Counted from the first letter of the stretch, positions 44,247-53,241 are shown. The stretch is DNA of 64,000 nucleotides from Nocardia donostiensis (GCF_002081715.1 NZ_MUKP01000025.1:1-64000); one strand, 5' to 3'. Notes: generated by a model from the sequence alone, not told the origin. Program-made: numbers and translations.

Positions 44247-44287
44247 CCCGTCCCCCTTCCCTGATCCGCTGTCCGCGCAGCTTCGGT

Positions 44288-45016
44288 TCACCGGTGTCGT
44301 ACCGACCCCACAACGCTTCGCACCCACTCCGCGATGTCAGCGCCGACCCGCGCATGTACCGGCTCGTGCAGCAGGTCGTGCCCGGCGTCGGCGTACTCCC
44401 GTAAATCTACCCATTCATGGCGCCGAGTCCATACCCGTATCGCCGTGATCGGCGCCCGCCGATCGTCGACGCCGTGCACGGCGAGCACCGGAAGCTCGCG
44501 CGGCAGCGGCGTTCCTGGTGCGTTCGGTGCACCGCCGCCCAATGCTCGTTTCGGCACCCCGCACAACACCACACCGGACAGGGCCTCGGTGATCGGTGTA
44601 GGAATCAGGGGGTAGTCCGCCGCGACCGCGTCGGTGGCCGGTTCTTCTTCATCGTCCCCGGATGCGGGTATTGCTGCTCCGAGCGCGGCGAGTGCTGTCA
44701 CCCCGCCGAGCGAATGGCCCATCAGCGCCAACGCCCTATCCGGCTGCTCCACCCTCACCAATTCGATGAACAGGGCTGCGTCGTCGACCAGTTCGCGCAG
44801 TGTCCCCGGCCGGTCCGGATCGCCTTCGCTGAGCCCGTGCCCTGCGGTGTCCAGCGCCCACACCTGGATGTCGTGGGCGTTGAGCTGCCGTGCGAACCGG
44901 TGGTAGTGCCCGCTGTGCTGTCCTAGCCCGGGTAGCAGTATCAGCCCGGCGACCGGTTGCTCGACCGCCCACTCCCGGTAGTGCAACCTCCCACGTGCCC
45001 CTTCGAAAAAACCCAT
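44288..45016 (-). CDS. Alpha/beta hydrolase, monoacylglycerol-lipase-like
   Basis: A 242-residue serine hydrolase. GLILLPGLGQHSGHYHRFAR carries the oxyanion region, ALALMGHSLGGVTALAAL is the nucleophile elbow, VLAVHGVDDRRAPI holds the acidic residue and ADAGHDLLHEPVH the catalytic His. LDTAGHGLSEGDPDRPGTLR is typical of lysophospholipase/monoacylglycerol lipases. It starts at ATG 45016 (MGFFEGARGRLHY). It lies 41 bp upstream of the ESX-like genes on the same strand, so it may be cotranscribed with them. Confidence 0.84.
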   Translation of the reverse strand: MGFFEGARGRLHYREWAVEQPVAGLILLPGLGQHSGHYHRFARQLNAHDIQVWALDTAGHGLSEGDPDRPGTLRELVDDAALFIELVRVEQPDRALALMGHSLGGVTALAALGAAIPASGDDEEEPATDAVAADYPLIPTPITEALSGVVLCGVPKRALGGGAPNAPGTPLPRELPVLAVHGVDDRRAPITAIRVWTRRHEWVDLREYADAGHDLLHEPVHARVGADIAEWVRSVVGSVRHR

Positions 45017-45359
45017 GGTTTTCGATCTTGCCAAGAAGCAGGCAGCGCGTGGGAACCCACGATTGCTGGTGAAATTCCGCTAGAATGCTCGGCCCCGCTG
45101 CCTCTGACTGTCCCGCGCTATCGCGGAAACCGGTGGACACCTGCTGCCCCTTTTGCAGCGCTTGCGGCTTGCGCGCAGCTGAGGCGGCGAGCGGTTCGTT
45201 CTCGTTGCTGGTGACGGTGCTCACCAGGCGTTATCGGGCGGTGCATGCGCGAAACCACCGTCGGCAGCACCCCGGTCGGTGACAGGCTGGGTCCAGCGCA
45301 GGCGGCCGATATCCGCGCCTTCGTCGAACGGTGGGGGTGAGTCGAACGGCTGGGTCGAG
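45017..45359. other. Intergenic region with an orphan coding-like tail
   Basis: From 45357 down to the stop at 45221 on the minus strand a frame reads DSTQPFDSPPPFDEGADIGR, then LRWTQPVTDRG and ends APPDNAW. Third positions are almost all G or C, so it looks like real coding sequence, but it has no start codon and lies directly after the stop of the secreted-protein gene in a different frame. The remainder, 45017-45220, shows no gene. Confidence 0.45.
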
Positions 45360-46229
45360 TCAGCGCCCGACCTGGACGCCTGCGGGGGCCGGGGAGGTGG
45401 TGGCCGCGGCGGACGACGGCGGGGCGGGGGCGGTTTCCGGCTGCGGGGCGGGAGGCGTGGCCGGGGCGGGGGCGGAGCCGTCAGGCGCGGGGTGGCCCGG
45501 AGTGTTATCCCCCGGGGCGGCGGGTTGTGGCTCGGGGTTCGGCGCCGGGGCGGGCGGCGGCGCCTGCACCGGCGCCTCGGGGACACCGAACAGGCCGACG
45601 GTGGGTGTCATCACGCACATCGCGCCGGGATAGTTGATGGTGCCCCACATCGATGCGATCACTGTGCCGGGCCCGCTGTCGACGGTCTTGGACAGCGATG
45701 GCATGTGGTACTCGGTCATATCGTCGAGCGCGCTGATGCCGCTGCGGCCGTTGTTGATGTTGAGCCAGGCCACCACCAGCCCCGACGACAGCGGTGCGCC
45801 GGGATGGGAGGGGGTGGCGTGGAAGGTCAGCGTGCCCGGTGCCTCGTAGCTGATATTGCTGCTGGGGCCGTTGGCGGTCCCTGCGGCGAAGATCGTGGTG
45901 ATCAGGCCGTTGCCGCCGCAGCCGAAGGTCAGCGCCGGGTAGGCGAACGGGGTGAATACGCCGTTGGTGGCGCGTAGCTCGGCGATGTCGACCAGTGCGG
46001 CGTAGTCGCGTAGGGCGGTGACGCCCGCGCGGGCGGCGGGGTCGTGGGCGGTTTCGGTGGTGAGTTCGTCGAGTCCGGCCAGGACGGCAGGGTCGTGCAC
46101 CGGTGCGGCGGGCTGGGTGGTTCCCGGTGCGGTGGGGGCCGCCGATGCGGGTGCGGTGAAGGTCAGAACCGCGCCGATTCCGATAGCGGCCGCCGAGACG
46201 GCGACGCGTGCGATGGTTCTGTCGTTCAC
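45360..46229 (-). CDS. Secreted protein with Pro/Ala-rich C-terminus
   Basis: A 289-residue exported protein. The signal peptide is IARVAVSAAAIGIGAVLTFT ending in APASAAP. The folded part has a Cys pair (FGCGGNGLITTIFAAGTANG ... GAMCVMTPTVGLFG) and a TLTFHATPSHPGAPLSSGLV motif. The last 80 residues are Pro/Ala repeats resembling a cell-wall-spanning linker. I do not recognise a family beyond secreted nocardial/mycobacterial proteins of unknown function. GTG 46229 has AGGGAG 6 bases upstream. It may be shortened by a frameshift (see the orphan tail just downstream). Confidence 0.72.
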   Translation of the reverse strand: MNDRTIARVAVSAAAIGIGAVLTFTAPASAAPTAPGTTQPAAPVHDPAVLAGLDELTTETAHDPAARAGVTALRDYAALVDIAELRATNGVFTPFAYPALTFGCGGNGLITTIFAAGTANGPSSNISYEAPGTLTFHATPSHPGAPLSSGLVVAWLNINNGRSGISALDDMTEYHMPSLSKTVDSGPGTVIASMWGTINYPGAMCVMTPTVGLFGVPEAPVQAPPPAPAPNPEPQPAAPGDNTPGHPAPDGSAPAPATPPAPQPETAPAPPSSAAATTSPAPAGVQVGR

Positions 46230-46480
46230 TGCTACTCCCTGGATCTGCGAACCGCTGCGACGGCACCGAGCCGACCGCGAGCAGGGTCGCCGGGCTCAGC
46301 CACGCCAGCAAGTTACCAGGTCGCGGCCGGGGGAACCGGTCTGTCATCGGATGGTCACGCTCCGTTTGCGCCTCGGTTGAATCGCGGCTACCGCCCGCCG
46401 CTGTGTGATCCACTCGACACAGCCGGACTACCGCGGGGTAGGTTTGACTCGGGAAGTACGAGACACGCAGGGAGATGCGT

Positions 46481-47653
46481 ATGAAACTGGCCCTTTCCCC
46501 CGATGATGTCGCCTTCCGCGACGAACTGCGCCGGTTCTACCGGAGCGAGATCCCCGCCGAGATCCGTGAGCGTGTCAGACGCGGCCACGAATTGTCGCGC
46601 GAAGACGTGGTAACCGCCCACAAAACCCTCGACGACCACGGCCTCGCGGTGCCGAACTGGCCGGTGGAGTGGGGCGGCAAGGACTGGACACCGCTCCAGC
46701 GCCACATCTGGCAGGACGAGATGCAGCTGGCCTGCGTGCCCGAGCCGCTCACCTTCAATGCCACGATGGTGGGACCGGTGATCGCGCAGTTCGGCTCCGA
46801 AGAACTCAAACAACGCTTTCTGCCGCCGACCCGAGCCCTCGATATCTGGTGGTGCCAGGGCTTCTCCGAACCGGACGCGGGCTCGGACCTGGCCTCGCTG
46901 CGCACCACCGCGGTCCGCGACGGCGATTCCTACATCGTCAACGGGCAGAAGATCTGGACCACCCTGGCCCAGTATGCCGACTGGATCTTCTGCCTGGTCC
47001 GCACCGACCCGAACGCACCGAAGAAGCAGGCCGGTATCTCGTTCCTGCTGTTCGATGTGAAATCGCCGGGGGTGACCGTGCGCCCGATCAAGTTGATCGA
47101 CGGCGGTTACGAGGTCAACGAGGTGTTCTTCGAAAACGTCCGGGTACCGGCCGATCAGCTGGTCGGCGAGGAGAACCAGGGCTGGACCTACGCGAAGTTC
47201 CTGCTCGGCAATGAGCGCACCGGGATCACCGGCGTCGGCCGCACCAAAGTCCGCCTCGGGCTCGCCAAAGAGTACGCAGCGAATGCGGCGGTAGGTACAG
47301 CCACTCTGCTCGATGATCCACTGTTCGCCGCTCGCCTGGCCGAACTGGAGAACGAACTGCTCGCGCTGGAGCTGACGCAGCTGCGGGTGGTGTCCAATTC
47401 CGCCGAGGGCAAGCCGAACCCGGTGTCGTCGGTGCTGAAGCTGCGCGGATCGGAACTGCAGCAGGCGGCCACCGAACTGCTGCTCGAGGTTGCGGGACCG
47501 GACGCACTGCTGGTCGGTGCGGAGAACACCGCCACCCCGGATTGGGCGCAGCACAGCGGCCCCAGCTACCTCAACACCCGCAAGACAACCATCTACGGAG
47601 GTTCGAACGAGGTGCAGCGCACCATCATCGCCTCCACGATTCTCGGACTGTGA
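46481..47653 (+). CDS. Acyl-CoA dehydrogenase, large-subunit type
   Basis: A 390-residue flavin acyl-CoA dehydrogenase: GFSEPDAGSDLASLRTTAVR, IVNGQKIWTTLAQYADWIF, GLAVPNWPVEWGGKDW, and C-terminal TRKTTIYGGSNEVQRTIIAS. It matches the subgroup annotated as pimeloyl-CoA dehydrogenase large subunit and the mycobacterial FadE subunits that form alpha2-beta2 enzymes. ATG 46481 is preferred to ATG 46475 because AGGGAG ends at 46474. The paired small-subunit gene follows after 9 bp. Confidence 0.88.
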   Translation: MKLALSPDDVAFRDELRRFYRSEIPAEIRERVRRGHELSREDVVTAHKTLDDHGLAVPNWPVEWGGKDWTPLQRHIWQDEMQLACVPEPLTFNATMVGPVIAQFGSEELKQRFLPPTRALDIWWCQGFSEPDAGSDLASLRTTAVRDGDSYIVNGQKIWTTLAQYADWIFCLVRTDPNAPKKQAGISFLLFDVKSPGVTVRPIKLIDGGYEVNEVFFENVRVPADQLVGEENQGWTYAKFLLGNERTGITGVGRTKVRLGLAKEYAANAAVGTATLLDDPLFAARLAELENELLALELTQLRVVSNSAEGKPNPVSSVLKLRGSELQQAATELLLEVAGPDALLVGAENTATPDWAQHSGPSYLNTRKTTIYGGSNEVQRTIIASTILGL

Positions 47654-47662
47654 GGCCAGGAC

Positions 47663-48790
47663 ATGGATTTCGATCTCACCGATGAACAGGTCCTGCTGCG
47701 CGACACCGTGCGTGACCTGCTGGCCCGCAACTACGACGCCGAATCGCGGCTGAAGGTCACCGAAACCGAACTCGGCTGGAGCCGCGATGTCTGGCGGCAG
47801 CTGGCCGAGCTGGGCATACTCGGGCTGGCTTTCGCCGAGGAAGACGGCGGTATGGGTGCGGGCCCGGTGGAAATCATGCTCGTGCTGGAGGAAATCGGCC
47901 GCAGGCTGGCGCCGGAACCTCTGCTGGATGCGGTGCTGACACCCGGTTCGCTCATTGCTCGTGTCGGCACCGCAGAGCAGCGGCAGCGGATCCTGACCGA
48001 GGTCGCCACCGGCGCGAAACTGCTCGCTCTCGCGCACGCCGAACCGGGCACCCGCTGGCCCCATCTCGAGGTCTCCACCCGCGCAACCGCCACCGAGAAC
48101 GCATACGTACTGACCGGTATTAAAAACCCGGTGCTGCACGGTGACTGCGCCGACGATCTCGTGGTCACCGCGGCCTTGCCGGACGGCGGTGTCGGCGTCT
48201 TCCTGGTGGCCGCGGACGCCGACGGCGTCACTCGCACCCCGTTTTCCACCATGGACGGGCAGCGCGGCGCGCAGCTCGAATTCGAATCGGCCCCCGGCGA
48301 ACTGCTCGGCGCGGCTGGTGACGCCACCGAAGCGGTGAACGCGGTGCTCGCGCACGCGCAGGCCGGGCTGTGCGCGGAGTCGATCGGGGCGATGACCGAG
48401 GCACTGCGGCTGACCACCGACTATCTGAAGACACGTAAACAGTTCGGTGTCACGCTGTCGAAATTCCAGACGCTGACCCAGCGCGCCGCCGATATGTACG
48501 TCTCGCTGGAACTGGCCCGCAGCATGAGCTACTACGCCACCGCGTCGCTGGCCGACGGCTCCACCGACCAGGTGATCCTCTCCCGCGCCCGGTTGCAGGT
48601 CGGCCGTTCGGCGCGGCACGTCGGCCAGGAAGCAATCCAGATGCACGGCGGTATCGGCATGACCGCTGAATACCCGGTCGGCCACTACGCGGCCCGCCTG
48701 ACCGCCATCGAGTGCACCCTCGGCGGCCGGCTGGAACACCTGCGGGTGCTCACCGAGCAGGTCGGCAACTACGAGCTGGTCGAACTCTAG
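47663..48790 (+). CDS. Acyl-CoA dehydrogenase, small-subunit type
   Basis: A 375-residue acyl-CoA dehydrogenase homologue starting MDFDLTDEQVLLRDTVRDLL, with weak FAD/substrate motifs in the middle domain (HAEPGTRWPHLEVSTRATAT instead of the usual TEPxxGSD) and a conserved C-terminal QMHGGIGMTAEYPVGHYAAR. The weakened central motif fits the non-catalytic or half-active partner of a heterotetrameric enzyme. It is cotranscribed with the preceding subunit; the substrate, possibly a dicarboxyl- or sterol-derived CoA ester, is inferred. Confidence 0.86.
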   Translation: MDFDLTDEQVLLRDTVRDLLARNYDAESRLKVTETELGWSRDVWRQLAELGILGLAFAEEDGGMGAGPVEIMLVLEEIGRRLAPEPLLDAVLTPGSLIARVGTAEQRQRILTEVATGAKLLALAHAEPGTRWPHLEVSTRATATENAYVLTGIKNPVLHGDCADDLVVTAALPDGGVGVFLVAADADGVTRTPFSTMDGQRGAQLEFESAPGELLGAAGDATEAVNAVLAHAQAGLCAESIGAMTEALRLTTDYLKTRKQFGVTLSKFQTLTQRAADMYVSLELARSMSYYATASLADGSTDQVILSRARLQVGRSARHVGQEAIQMHGGIGMTAEYPVGHYAARLTAIECTLGGRLEHLRVLTEQVGNYELVEL

Positions 48791-48800
48791 GGCAGCGGCG

Positions 48801-48844
48801 CGGTTCGGTTCCTGGAGTTCGACCAGGCCGAAGGAACCGAACCG
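48801..48844 (+). terminator. Hairpin after the acyl-CoA dehydrogenase pair
   Basis: A perfect 13-bp stem, CGGTTCGGTTCCT (48801-48813) with AGGAACCGAACCG (48832-48844), and an 18-base loop, 11 bp after the stop codon. There is no long T-run, as usual for high-GC Actinobacteria. Confidence 0.65.
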
Positions 48845-48982
48845 GTCGTTGTGGATAGGCCGTCGTCAAGCCGGGCGTGTTGTTCTGTGTACCCGGATGC
48901 ACTGCTCAGGGTCTACGGCTCGGTCGCCCGGCACGGCATCTCGAGCCGGTTGTCTGCGGCGCAGGCTGAACCCAGCGGTTGG

Positions 48983-49744
48983 TCAGCCGATGGCCGGGGC
49001 CGGCACCGGCGCAACGAGGTCGGTCGGTGAGAACCCGGTTTCGCCGGTTGTGGTCGGGACGGGTGCTTCGGATGCTGCGGCGGAAGGCTGCTGGGTTTGC
49101 GTCGGGCCGGGTAGCTCGGTGAGCGGCACGGTTGCAGCGGGGCTCGGTTCGGTGGCTTCCGTGGTGCCCGGCTGTTCGGTGCCGGTGTTTCCGGCTTCGG
49201 GCGTGGGCTCGGTGAGTTCCGGCGCGACGGTGGGTTGCTCGCTGGGGGAGGCCGGTGCGGGCGCGAGGGTTTCGGTGGGGTGCAACACCGGGATCGGCAA
49301 CTGGGCCGCAGCCGGGCCGGTGGTGGGCTCGGCCTCGACCGGCTGCTGGTAGGGCGCGGTTTCCTCATCCGAGGTGCTGGCGCGGCTCGGGGTGGGGCGG
49401 GTGGACGCAGTGGTGGTTTCGTCGGTGCCGCGTGCGGTGTCGGGGTAATCGCTGTCGCGCTCGTCCGAGGGTTCGGTGGTGTACTCCGTGGGCAGGGTGC
49501 GGCGCGGCGGTGGGACGGGGGCGATCCGCCAGGTGGGGGAGGGTGGGATGGCTACTGTCGCGACCGTGGTGGTGGTGCCGTCGCGCGGGGGCGGCGTGGC
49601 CGCGCGCGGACCGGATTTGATCGGCGGTGGGGCGACGTAGGTGTCGTCGTGGCCGATTCCACAGGCGCCGATGAGGATCAGGCCGAGGGATACGGCGCCC
49701 GCGGCTGCCAGCGGTCCGGCAACCTTCGTCCTACTGCTCTCCAT
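48983..49744 (-). CDS. Thr/Pro-rich lipoprotein
   Basis: A 253-residue predicted lipoprotein. The signal is AAAGAVSLGLILIGACG, with Cys28 in a good lipobox (LIGAC). After it the mature chain is almost entirely low-complexity Thr/Pro/Ser/Glu (TPPPRDGTTTTVATVAIPPS, ATEPSPAATVPLTELPG), with no globular domain apparent. It is probably a cell-envelope spacer or glycosylated lipoprotein. ATG 49744 has an upstream GGAGC-type site. There are no obvious partners next to it. Confidence 0.72.
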   Translation of the reverse strand: MESSRTKVAGPLAAAGAVSLGLILIGACGIGHDDTYVAPPPIKSGPRAATPPPRDGTTTTVATVAIPPSPTWRIAPVPPPRRTLPTEYTTEPSDERDSDYPDTARGTDETTTASTRPTPSRASTSDEETAPYQQPVEAEPTTGPAAAQLPIPVLHPTETLAPAPASPSEQPTVAPELTEPTPEAGNTGTEQPGTTEATEPSPAATVPLTELPGPTQTQQPSAAASEAPVPTTTGETGFSPTDLVAPVPAPAIG

Positions 49745-49901
49745 CGGTTGTTGCTCCTGGGTGATCTCCGGGTCGCCTCACCATAATCCAGGGCGGCTGC
49801 CGCGACCAGGCGGGTGTGGTGACAGGCGAAAACCGGTGGGGAACCGGCAATGATACGGTCAGAAAAGAGCGCAATCCAGATATCGAATTGATTTCGTCGG
49901 C

Positions 49902-49926
49902 GTGTCGCGGGCACGTGTCGCGACAC
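49902..49926. promoter_or_regulatory. GTGTCGCG direct repeat with 12-bp palindrome
   Basis: GTGTCGCG occurs at 49902-49909 and again within the perfect palindrome GTGTCGCGACAC at 49915-49926, 13 bp apart. It lies in the 305-bp divergent gap (49745-50049) between the lipoprotein and the small membrane protein; nothing else was found in that gap. It could be a regulator site for either gene. Confidence 0.45.
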
Positions 49927-50049
49927 AATCGTGAGGTTGTGGTCGTAGCGTAAGTGGCCTGAGTTACGTGTGCGACGCCGGAAACCTGAACGAGCGCGAT
50001 CGACGCAGTTCGCGCGGCACCACACAGGGCCGGCGTCATCGAGGAGTGG

Positions 50050-50370
50050 ATGATGGGAGACCAGTCGACCGGCCAGCTGTCATCGGCGGCCAGTTCGGCC
50101 GACGCGCAGCAGGCAGAAGTCGCGGCGCAGTCACCGGAAGACCTGTCCAATCCGCAGTCGGACGAACCCAGTCCGCAGCGGCGCGGCGCGGCCGTCGTCG
50201 TCGCTCGGCTCTGCGGATGGTTGTTCTTCGTCGGCGGCCTGGTGGGAGCCGTTCTCGGCATAGCGGGCCTGCACGTCGAAATCACCGTCGCGGGACTCAT
50301 TCTGGCCTGCACCGCGGGCCTGATCCTGCTCAAGCTGCGCGACAGGGGGCTCGAACCCTTCGTGCGCTGA
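50050..50370 (+). CDS. Small two-helix membrane protein
   Basis: A 106-residue protein with a Ser/Ala/Gln-rich hydrophilic N-terminus (about 45 residues) and two membrane helices: LCGWLFFVGGLVGAVLGIAG and EITVAGLILACTAGLILLKL, ending RDRGLEPFVR. I do not recognise a family. GAGGAG lies 3 bases before the ATG at 50050, and a second ATG follows immediately, which supports translation. It is divergent from the Thr/Pro-rich lipoprotein. Confidence 0.68.
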   Translation: MMGDQSTGQLSSAASSADAQQAEVAAQSPEDLSNPQSDEPSPQRRGAAVVVARLCGWLFFVGGLVGAVLGIAGLHVEITVAGLILACTAGLILLKLRDRGLEPFVR

Positions 50371-50862
50371 CGCCCGCCGGGGTGCGGGCACTGTCGTCGC
50401 TACCGGCTTCCCGGTAGGAGTACCGATCGGTCGATTATCGGCGGTGTGGCAGATGGTCGTAACGACATCGGCGGAAAGGGCAACGAAGTGTGCCCGGTTA
50501 TGCGTCGTCTACGCCATCAGGCGTGAGTTCGGTAGTTGCTGGGGCGTCGCAAAGTCTTTGGGCACGGCTCGGTGCGGTATCGACGTGGCCGCAGCTCTAG
50601 CCGCGCTCTGATCGGCCGCGTCGGTGGCGATGATCCTGCCGAGGGATCGAGCGGGACAACCATCCGCGTCCGGCCGGAGGCCGACTGTCCCGGCTGGGAT
50701 TCCGGCGGTCCGTCCAGCGGGACAACCCACGCTCCCGGTCGTCGGCTGTGCGGCCGTAACCGTGCTTGCCGACCGCAGCGGTGAGAGGTATTCCAGGGGT
50801 TTGCTGAACGACCCCGTGGCGGTACCTTTGATAGCGCGAGCAACACGGACCTAGGAGGACCG
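50371..50862. other. 492-bp intergenic region
   Basis: No gene is supported. AGCGGGACAACC occurs twice, at about 50658 and 50718. The region upstream of the 44-residue gene contains GGTACCTTTGATAGCG close to its ribosome site, a possible promoter end. I see no RNA family I can name. Confidence 0.4.
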
Positions 50863-50997
50863 ATGGAAGAGATGGACCTGCTCGACATGGGATCTGCCGT
50901 CTTGGACCTGGGATCTTCCGCTCTGGATCTGGTGGCTACGCTCACGGGCATAGCCGCGGACCTCGCCTACCTCCTGGAGGTGTTCGGAGGTATCTGA
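50863..50997 (+). CDS. 44-residue protein with heptad repeats
   Basis: A complete small gene: AGGAGG ribosome site at 50853-50858, ATG 50863, stop 50995-50997, then a perfect 13-bp hairpin 15 bases on. The protein begins MEEMDLL and has three consecutive 7-residue repeats (LDMGSAV, LDLGSSA, LDLVATL), ending LAYLLEVFGGI. It is acidic and amphipathic, possibly a membrane-surface helix. I know no homologue. Bacteriocin-like, regulator-like or ESX-unrelated roles are all guesses. Confidence 0.68.
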   Translation: MEEMDLLDMGSAVLDLGSSALDLVATLTGIAADLAYLLEVFGGI

Positions 50998-51012
50998 ACA
51001 TTCGCCGGTATC

Positions 51013-51043
51013 GCGGCGGCGGGACGTTTCGTCCCGCCGCCGC
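51013..51043 (+). terminator. Terminator of the 44-residue gene
   Basis: A perfect 13-bp GC-rich stem (GCGGCGGCGGGAC / GTCCCGCCGCCGC) around a GTTTC loop, 15 bases after the stop codon of the 44-residue gene, with no T-run. Confidence 0.75.
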
Positions 51044-51177
51044 AGTCTCGTCCAGGGGAGTTCGAGCCGGCGATCGCACCTCCCCCCCGGACTTTCGCAG
51101 AAGCCCCCGGACACGGGCGCGGCCCGATAACCTGAGCGCTGTCGGTCCCACACCGATATCGCGCGAAAGGAGAAGCC

Positions 51178-52263
51178 GTGCCGCAGAACGTCAGAGGTGT
51201 TATCGCCCGCCGATCCGGTGCGCCGGTGGAGCTGGTGACGGTCGTCGTCCCCGATCCAGGACCGCACGATGTGGTGGTGCGTATCCAGGCGTGCGGGGTA
51301 TGCCATACCGATCTGACCTACCGCGACGGCGGTGTCAACGACGAATTCCCGTTCCTGCTCGGACATGAGGCGGCCGGAGTCGTGGAAACCGTCGGCAGTG
51401 CGGTCACCCATGTCGAGGTCGGCGATTTCGTGGTGCTGAACTGGCGCGCCGTCTGCGGCCAGTGCCGGGCCTGTAAACGCGGCCACCTCTGGTACTGCTT
51501 CGACACCCACAACGCCTCCAAGCCCATGACACTGGCCGACGGCACCGAGCTGACACCCGCGCTCGGAATCGGCGCATTCGCCGATAAAACACTGGTGCAT
51601 GAGGGCCAATGCACCAAGGTCGACCCGGACACCGATCCCGCGGTGGCCGGGCTGCTCGGCTGCGGGGTGATGGCCGGGCTGGGTGCGGCGATGAACACCG
51701 GGAACGTCGACCGCGGTGATTCGGTCGCGGTAATCGGTTGTGGCGGGGTCGGCGACGCTGCCATCGCGGGTGCACGGCTGGCGGGGGCGGCGAAGATCAT
51801 CGCGGTCGACCGCGACCCGAAGAAACTGGAATGGGCCCGTGACCTGGGCGCCACCCATACGATCGACGCCTCGAACGCGGATGCGGTGGCCGAGATCCAG
51901 GAACTCACCGGCGGTTTCGGTGCGGATGTGGTGATCGACGCGGTCGGTAGGCCGGAAACCTGGAAGCAGGCGTTCTACGCGCGTGATCTGGCAGGCACCC
52001 TCGTTCTGGTCGGTGTTCCCACTCCCGATATGACGCTGGAGATGCCGCTGATCGACTTCTTCAGCCACGGTGGCGCGCTGAAATCCTCCTGGTACGGGGA
52101 CTGCCTGCCCGAGCGCGATTTCCCGATGCTGATCGACCTGTACCGGCAGGGCAGGCTGCCGCTGGACAAGTTCGTCACCGAACGGATCGGGCTGGATTCG
52201 GTGGAGACGGCGTTCGAGACCATGCATCGCGGGGAAGTGCTGCGTTCGGTGGTGGTGTTGTGA
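51178..52263 (+). CDS. mscR: S-(hydroxymethyl)mycothiol dehydrogenase (MscR/AdhE2)
   Basis: A 361-residue zinc alcohol dehydrogenase. The catalytic Zn ligand is in ACGVCHTDLTYRDGG with GHEAAG; the structural Zn site is CGQCRACKRGHLWYC; the NAD fold is VAVIGCGGVGDAAIAGARLA. Length and the N-terminal QNVRGVIARRSGAPVELVTV match mycobacterial MscR (Rv2259), which oxidises the formaldehyde-mycothiol adduct and also handles S-nitrosomycothiol. GTG 51178 has AGGAG upstream. It overlaps the metallohydrolase by 4 bases, as with Rv2259-Rv2260. Confidence 0.93.
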   Translation: MPQNVRGVIARRSGAPVELVTVVVPDPGPHDVVVRIQACGVCHTDLTYRDGGVNDEFPFLLGHEAAGVVETVGSAVTHVEVGDFVVLNWRAVCGQCRACKRGHLWYCFDTHNASKPMTLADGTELTPALGIGAFADKTLVHEGQCTKVDPDTDPAVAGLLGCGVMAGLGAAMNTGNVDRGDSVAVIGCGGVGDAAIAGARLAGAAKIIAVDRDPKKLEWARDLGATHTIDASNADAVAEIQELTGGFGADVVIDAVGRPETWKQAFYARDLAGTLVLVGVPTPDMTLEMPLIDFFSHGGALKSSWYGDCLPERDFPMLIDLYRQGRLPLDKFVTERIGLDSVETAFETMHRGEVLRSVVVL

Positions 52264-52883
52264 GCGCGCGTGTCGAGCGGGTCGTCACCGAAGGTCAGTT
52301 CTGTCTGGACGGCGGCTGCTGGGATGTGGAGAACAATATCTGGCTCGTCGGCGACGACTCCGATGTGCTGATCATCGACGCCGCGCACGACGCGCAGCCG
52401 GTGCTCGACGCCGTCGCGGGCCGCCGCGTCGCCGCCATCGTCTGCACCCACGCCCACAACGATCACGTCACCGCAGCCCCCGGCCTGTCGGCGGCCACCG
52501 GAGCGCCGATCTACCTGCACCCCGACGACGATGTGCTGTGGCAGCAAACCCACCCCGGTGCCGAATATCGTCCGCTGTCCGACGGCCAGGTCTTCACCAT
52601 CGGCGCAGCCCGGCTACAAGTGCTCCACACCCCCGGCCATTCCCCCGGCTCCTGCTGCCTGTATCTGCCGGACCAGCACGAACTGTTCAGCGGCGACACC
52701 CTTTTCGAAGGCGGCCCCGGCGCCACCGGCCGTTCCTACTCGGACTATCCGACCATCCTCGCCTCCATCAACGAGCGTCTCTTCCCCCTCCCCGGTGAGA
52801 CGGTTGTGCATACGGGGCACGGACCGGATACGACGCTGGCCGCCGAACGCGGGAACGTTCCGGCGAACGCGGACCAGAACTAG
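52260..52883 (+). CDS. Metallo-beta-lactamase-fold hydrolase (Rv2260-like)
   Basis: A 207-residue MBL-fold hydrolase with the metal motif CTHAHNDHVTA, HTPGHSPGSCCLYLPDQHE, FSGDTLFEGGPGATGRS and VHTGHGPDTT. It starts at GTG 52260, overlapping mscR by 4 bases, so the two are coupled. Because MscR makes formyl-mycothiol, this enzyme may hydrolyse that thioester to formate and mycothiol, as a functional analogue of glyoxalase II or formylglutathione hydrolase. That role is inferred from the pairing. Confidence 0.88.
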   Translation: MSARVERVVTEGQFCLDGGCWDVENNIWLVGDDSDVLIIDAAHDAQPVLDAVAGRRVAAIVCTHAHNDHVTAAPGLSAATGAPIYLHPDDDVLWQQTHPGAEYRPLSDGQVFTIGAARLQVLHTPGHSPGSCCLYLPDQHELFSGDTLFEGGPGATGRSYSDYPTILASINERLFPLPGETVVHTGHGPDTTLAAERGNVPANADQN

Positions 52884-52896
52884 CCGACACCCTGCA

Positions 52897-52930
52897 CGCA
52901 TCCCGGAAACCGAGGTGATTCCGGGATGCG
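52897..52930 (+). terminator. Terminator of the mscR operon
   Basis: A perfect 12-bp stem (CGCATCCCGGAA / TTCCGGGATGCG) with a 10-base loop, starting 13 bp after the metallohydrolase stop and followed by TTGCC. From there to the P450 start at 53242 I see no gene; the P450 promoter is presumably there. Confidence 0.75.
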
Positions 52931-53241
52931 TTGCCGGCGGGGCGTGACCGAGACGCGGCGAGAGCCGGTGACAGCGCAGTGCTCAGCGGTCAGCACGCCG
53001 TCGACGAAGCTACGCGAGTCGGATCGAATGCGGGCCCAGAACAAATTGCCCCCGAGTTACATTCGTGAAAGCGCATAACTACCTGCGGAAAGTCGTATCC
53101 GATGCGCGTGACGGTAACTATCCGGCAACGAGTCTCGTCCAAGTGTTCTCATGAGGGCACCTCGGTCTGACATGATCTCTCGCGCAACATTTCTCATTGA
53201 TACCGCGTCGACAAGTCGCGCCTCTCCGAAGGGCTATCGCT

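Noticed and set aside
46388..48739. 783-codon minus-strand frame opposite the acyl-CoA dehydrogenase pair
   Set aside because: Both dehydrogenases have complete family motifs on the plus strand; the antisense frame does not.
50371..50862. Possible structural RNA such as RNase P, tmRNA or 6C RNA in the 492-bp gap
   Set aside because: I did not find the conserved cores of these RNAs, only a 12-bp duplicated sequence.
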